From Polaribacter vadi (GTDB taxonomy: Bacteria > Bacteroidota > Bacteroidia > Flavobacteriales > Flavobacteriaceae), in the NCBI RefSeq assembly GCF_018861005.1, contig NZ_JAHKQL010000031.1, forward strand, positions 278,657 through 342,656: a stretch of 64,000 nucleotides of DNA, given 5' to 3'. Both the position numbers and the translations under genes were made by a program. Of the stretch, positions 63,592 through 64,000 are shown one piece after another; positions within the stretch are counted from its first letter, which is position 1, and each line of letters begins with the position of its first letter. The notes under the pieces are model-generated. The model worked only from the letters and a program-made list of their open reading frames with translations, was not told the DNA's origin and made no database searches.

Positions 63592-64000
63592 TTAATGCAT
63601 ATCACTACCAATAGGCGAACCATCAGGAATTTTTGGAGCCGCTATTTTTTTAAACGAAGTAGGATTTTTTAGATAACCGTCTATCATTTTTAATAATGCA
63701 GCATCATAAATTTTCTGAATTCCTGAAGCATTTTCACTTTTTATAATTGACTTTATTTCATCCAACTTGTATAAAACAATGGCATTTACTTGATTGTACT
63801 GATTTTTATAAGTACCTAAATAAAACAATTGCTCTAAAACTTTAATATTTATTACGTTTTGCAATTCTTGATGATAAGTATCTTTATGTGTGTTTTTGAT
63901 AGATGCATCAATTAATTCATCTATTAATTCATCTAATCCCAATTGATTTTTATCCAAACTTTTATGTGCAATTAAACGAGACATTCTTTGCGGATTTAAA
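63592..64000 (-). CDS. C-terminal part of a large protein, possibly a zinc metallopeptidase (DUF4953 type)
   Basis: The frame continues past the ATG at 63984 to the window edge (LNPQRMSRLIAHKS), so this is the 3' end of a longer gene. The last 135 residues are helical and end in KIPDGSPIGSDMH, like the C-terminal end of Bacteroidota zinc-dependent metalloproteases with DUF5117/DUF4953. The catalytic domain would lie outside the window, so the assignment is tentative. Confidence 0.55.
   Translation of the reverse strand, partial: LNPQRMSRLIAHKSLDKNQLGLDELIDELIDASIKNTHKDTYHQELQNVINIKVLEQLFYLGTYKNQYNQVNAIVLYKLDEIKSIIKSENASGIQKIYDAALLKMIDGYLKNPTSFKKIAAPKIPDGSPIGSDMH

Overview
The window is chromosomal DNA of a low-GC member of the Bacteroidota, almost certainly a marine Flavobacteriaceae close to Polaribacter. 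The reasons are the AT-rich sequence with TAA stops, TANNTTTG-type promoter boxes, LytS/LytTR pairs, 2TM-domain proteins, a PorV-type outer-membrane protein, a PL7 alginate lyase, a 6S-like RNA between zapA and rny, and a zeaxanthin gene cluster. I see no rRNA, tRNA, CRISPR array, prophage or insertion sequence.

Layout. 1-2035: truncated sensor kinase and NarL-type regulator. 2032-9660: recQ, a kdsD-tatC-AhpD-like-lptB operon, a VOC protein, a GAF kinase and a phosphatidylserine synthase. 9760-25794: housekeeping and envelope genes, including a PorV-type protein, a DUF4105 protein, aroQ/xerD, a metallophosphoesterase, rny-6S RNA-zapA, an M23 peptidase and a TonB receptor. A structured flavobacterial element lies at 25140-25237. 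25841-32620: a HerA-type ATPase, then a minus-strand operon of gluconokinase/6-phosphogluconate dehydrogenase fusion, Nramp-fold transporter, SDR and PL7 alginate lyase. A long inverted repeat with a UxuR-like TTGGT-NN-ACCA core precedes it. 32731-39512: two LytTR/LytS systems, one carrying seven 2TM domains in six consecutive genes. 39513-51333: a long leader with two arginine-rich mini-ORFs, then the arginine/proline operon (GNAT, argG, argC, proC, argD, proA, proB, argF-type, argB, argE-type, argH), ended by a strong hairpin. Palindromic repeats occupy its internal gaps. 51354-55641: an outer-membrane protein, a phosphoesterase, an SGNH hydrolase, an esterase, an SDR and two gene relics. 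55642-61791: crtY-crtZ-crtB-crtI and a CarH/LitR-like B12-binding MerR regulator, divergent from an ECF sigma factor operon. 61788-64000: threonine aldolase, a P-loop protein and the truncated end of a large protein.

How the genes work together. The arginine/proline operon turns glutamate into both amino acids and is probably under attenuation-type control. The carotenoid cluster has everything from GGPP to zeaxanthin next to a likely light sensor. The LytTR regulators have nearly the same DNA-binding domain, and matching 21-bp-period direct repeats lie upstream of both of their operons, which suggests one cross-wired circuit around the 2TM proteins. The most interesting candidates are the 2TM array with its LytTR sites, the arginine leader, the Nramp-like transporter without metal-binding residues, and the MerR/ECF light module.
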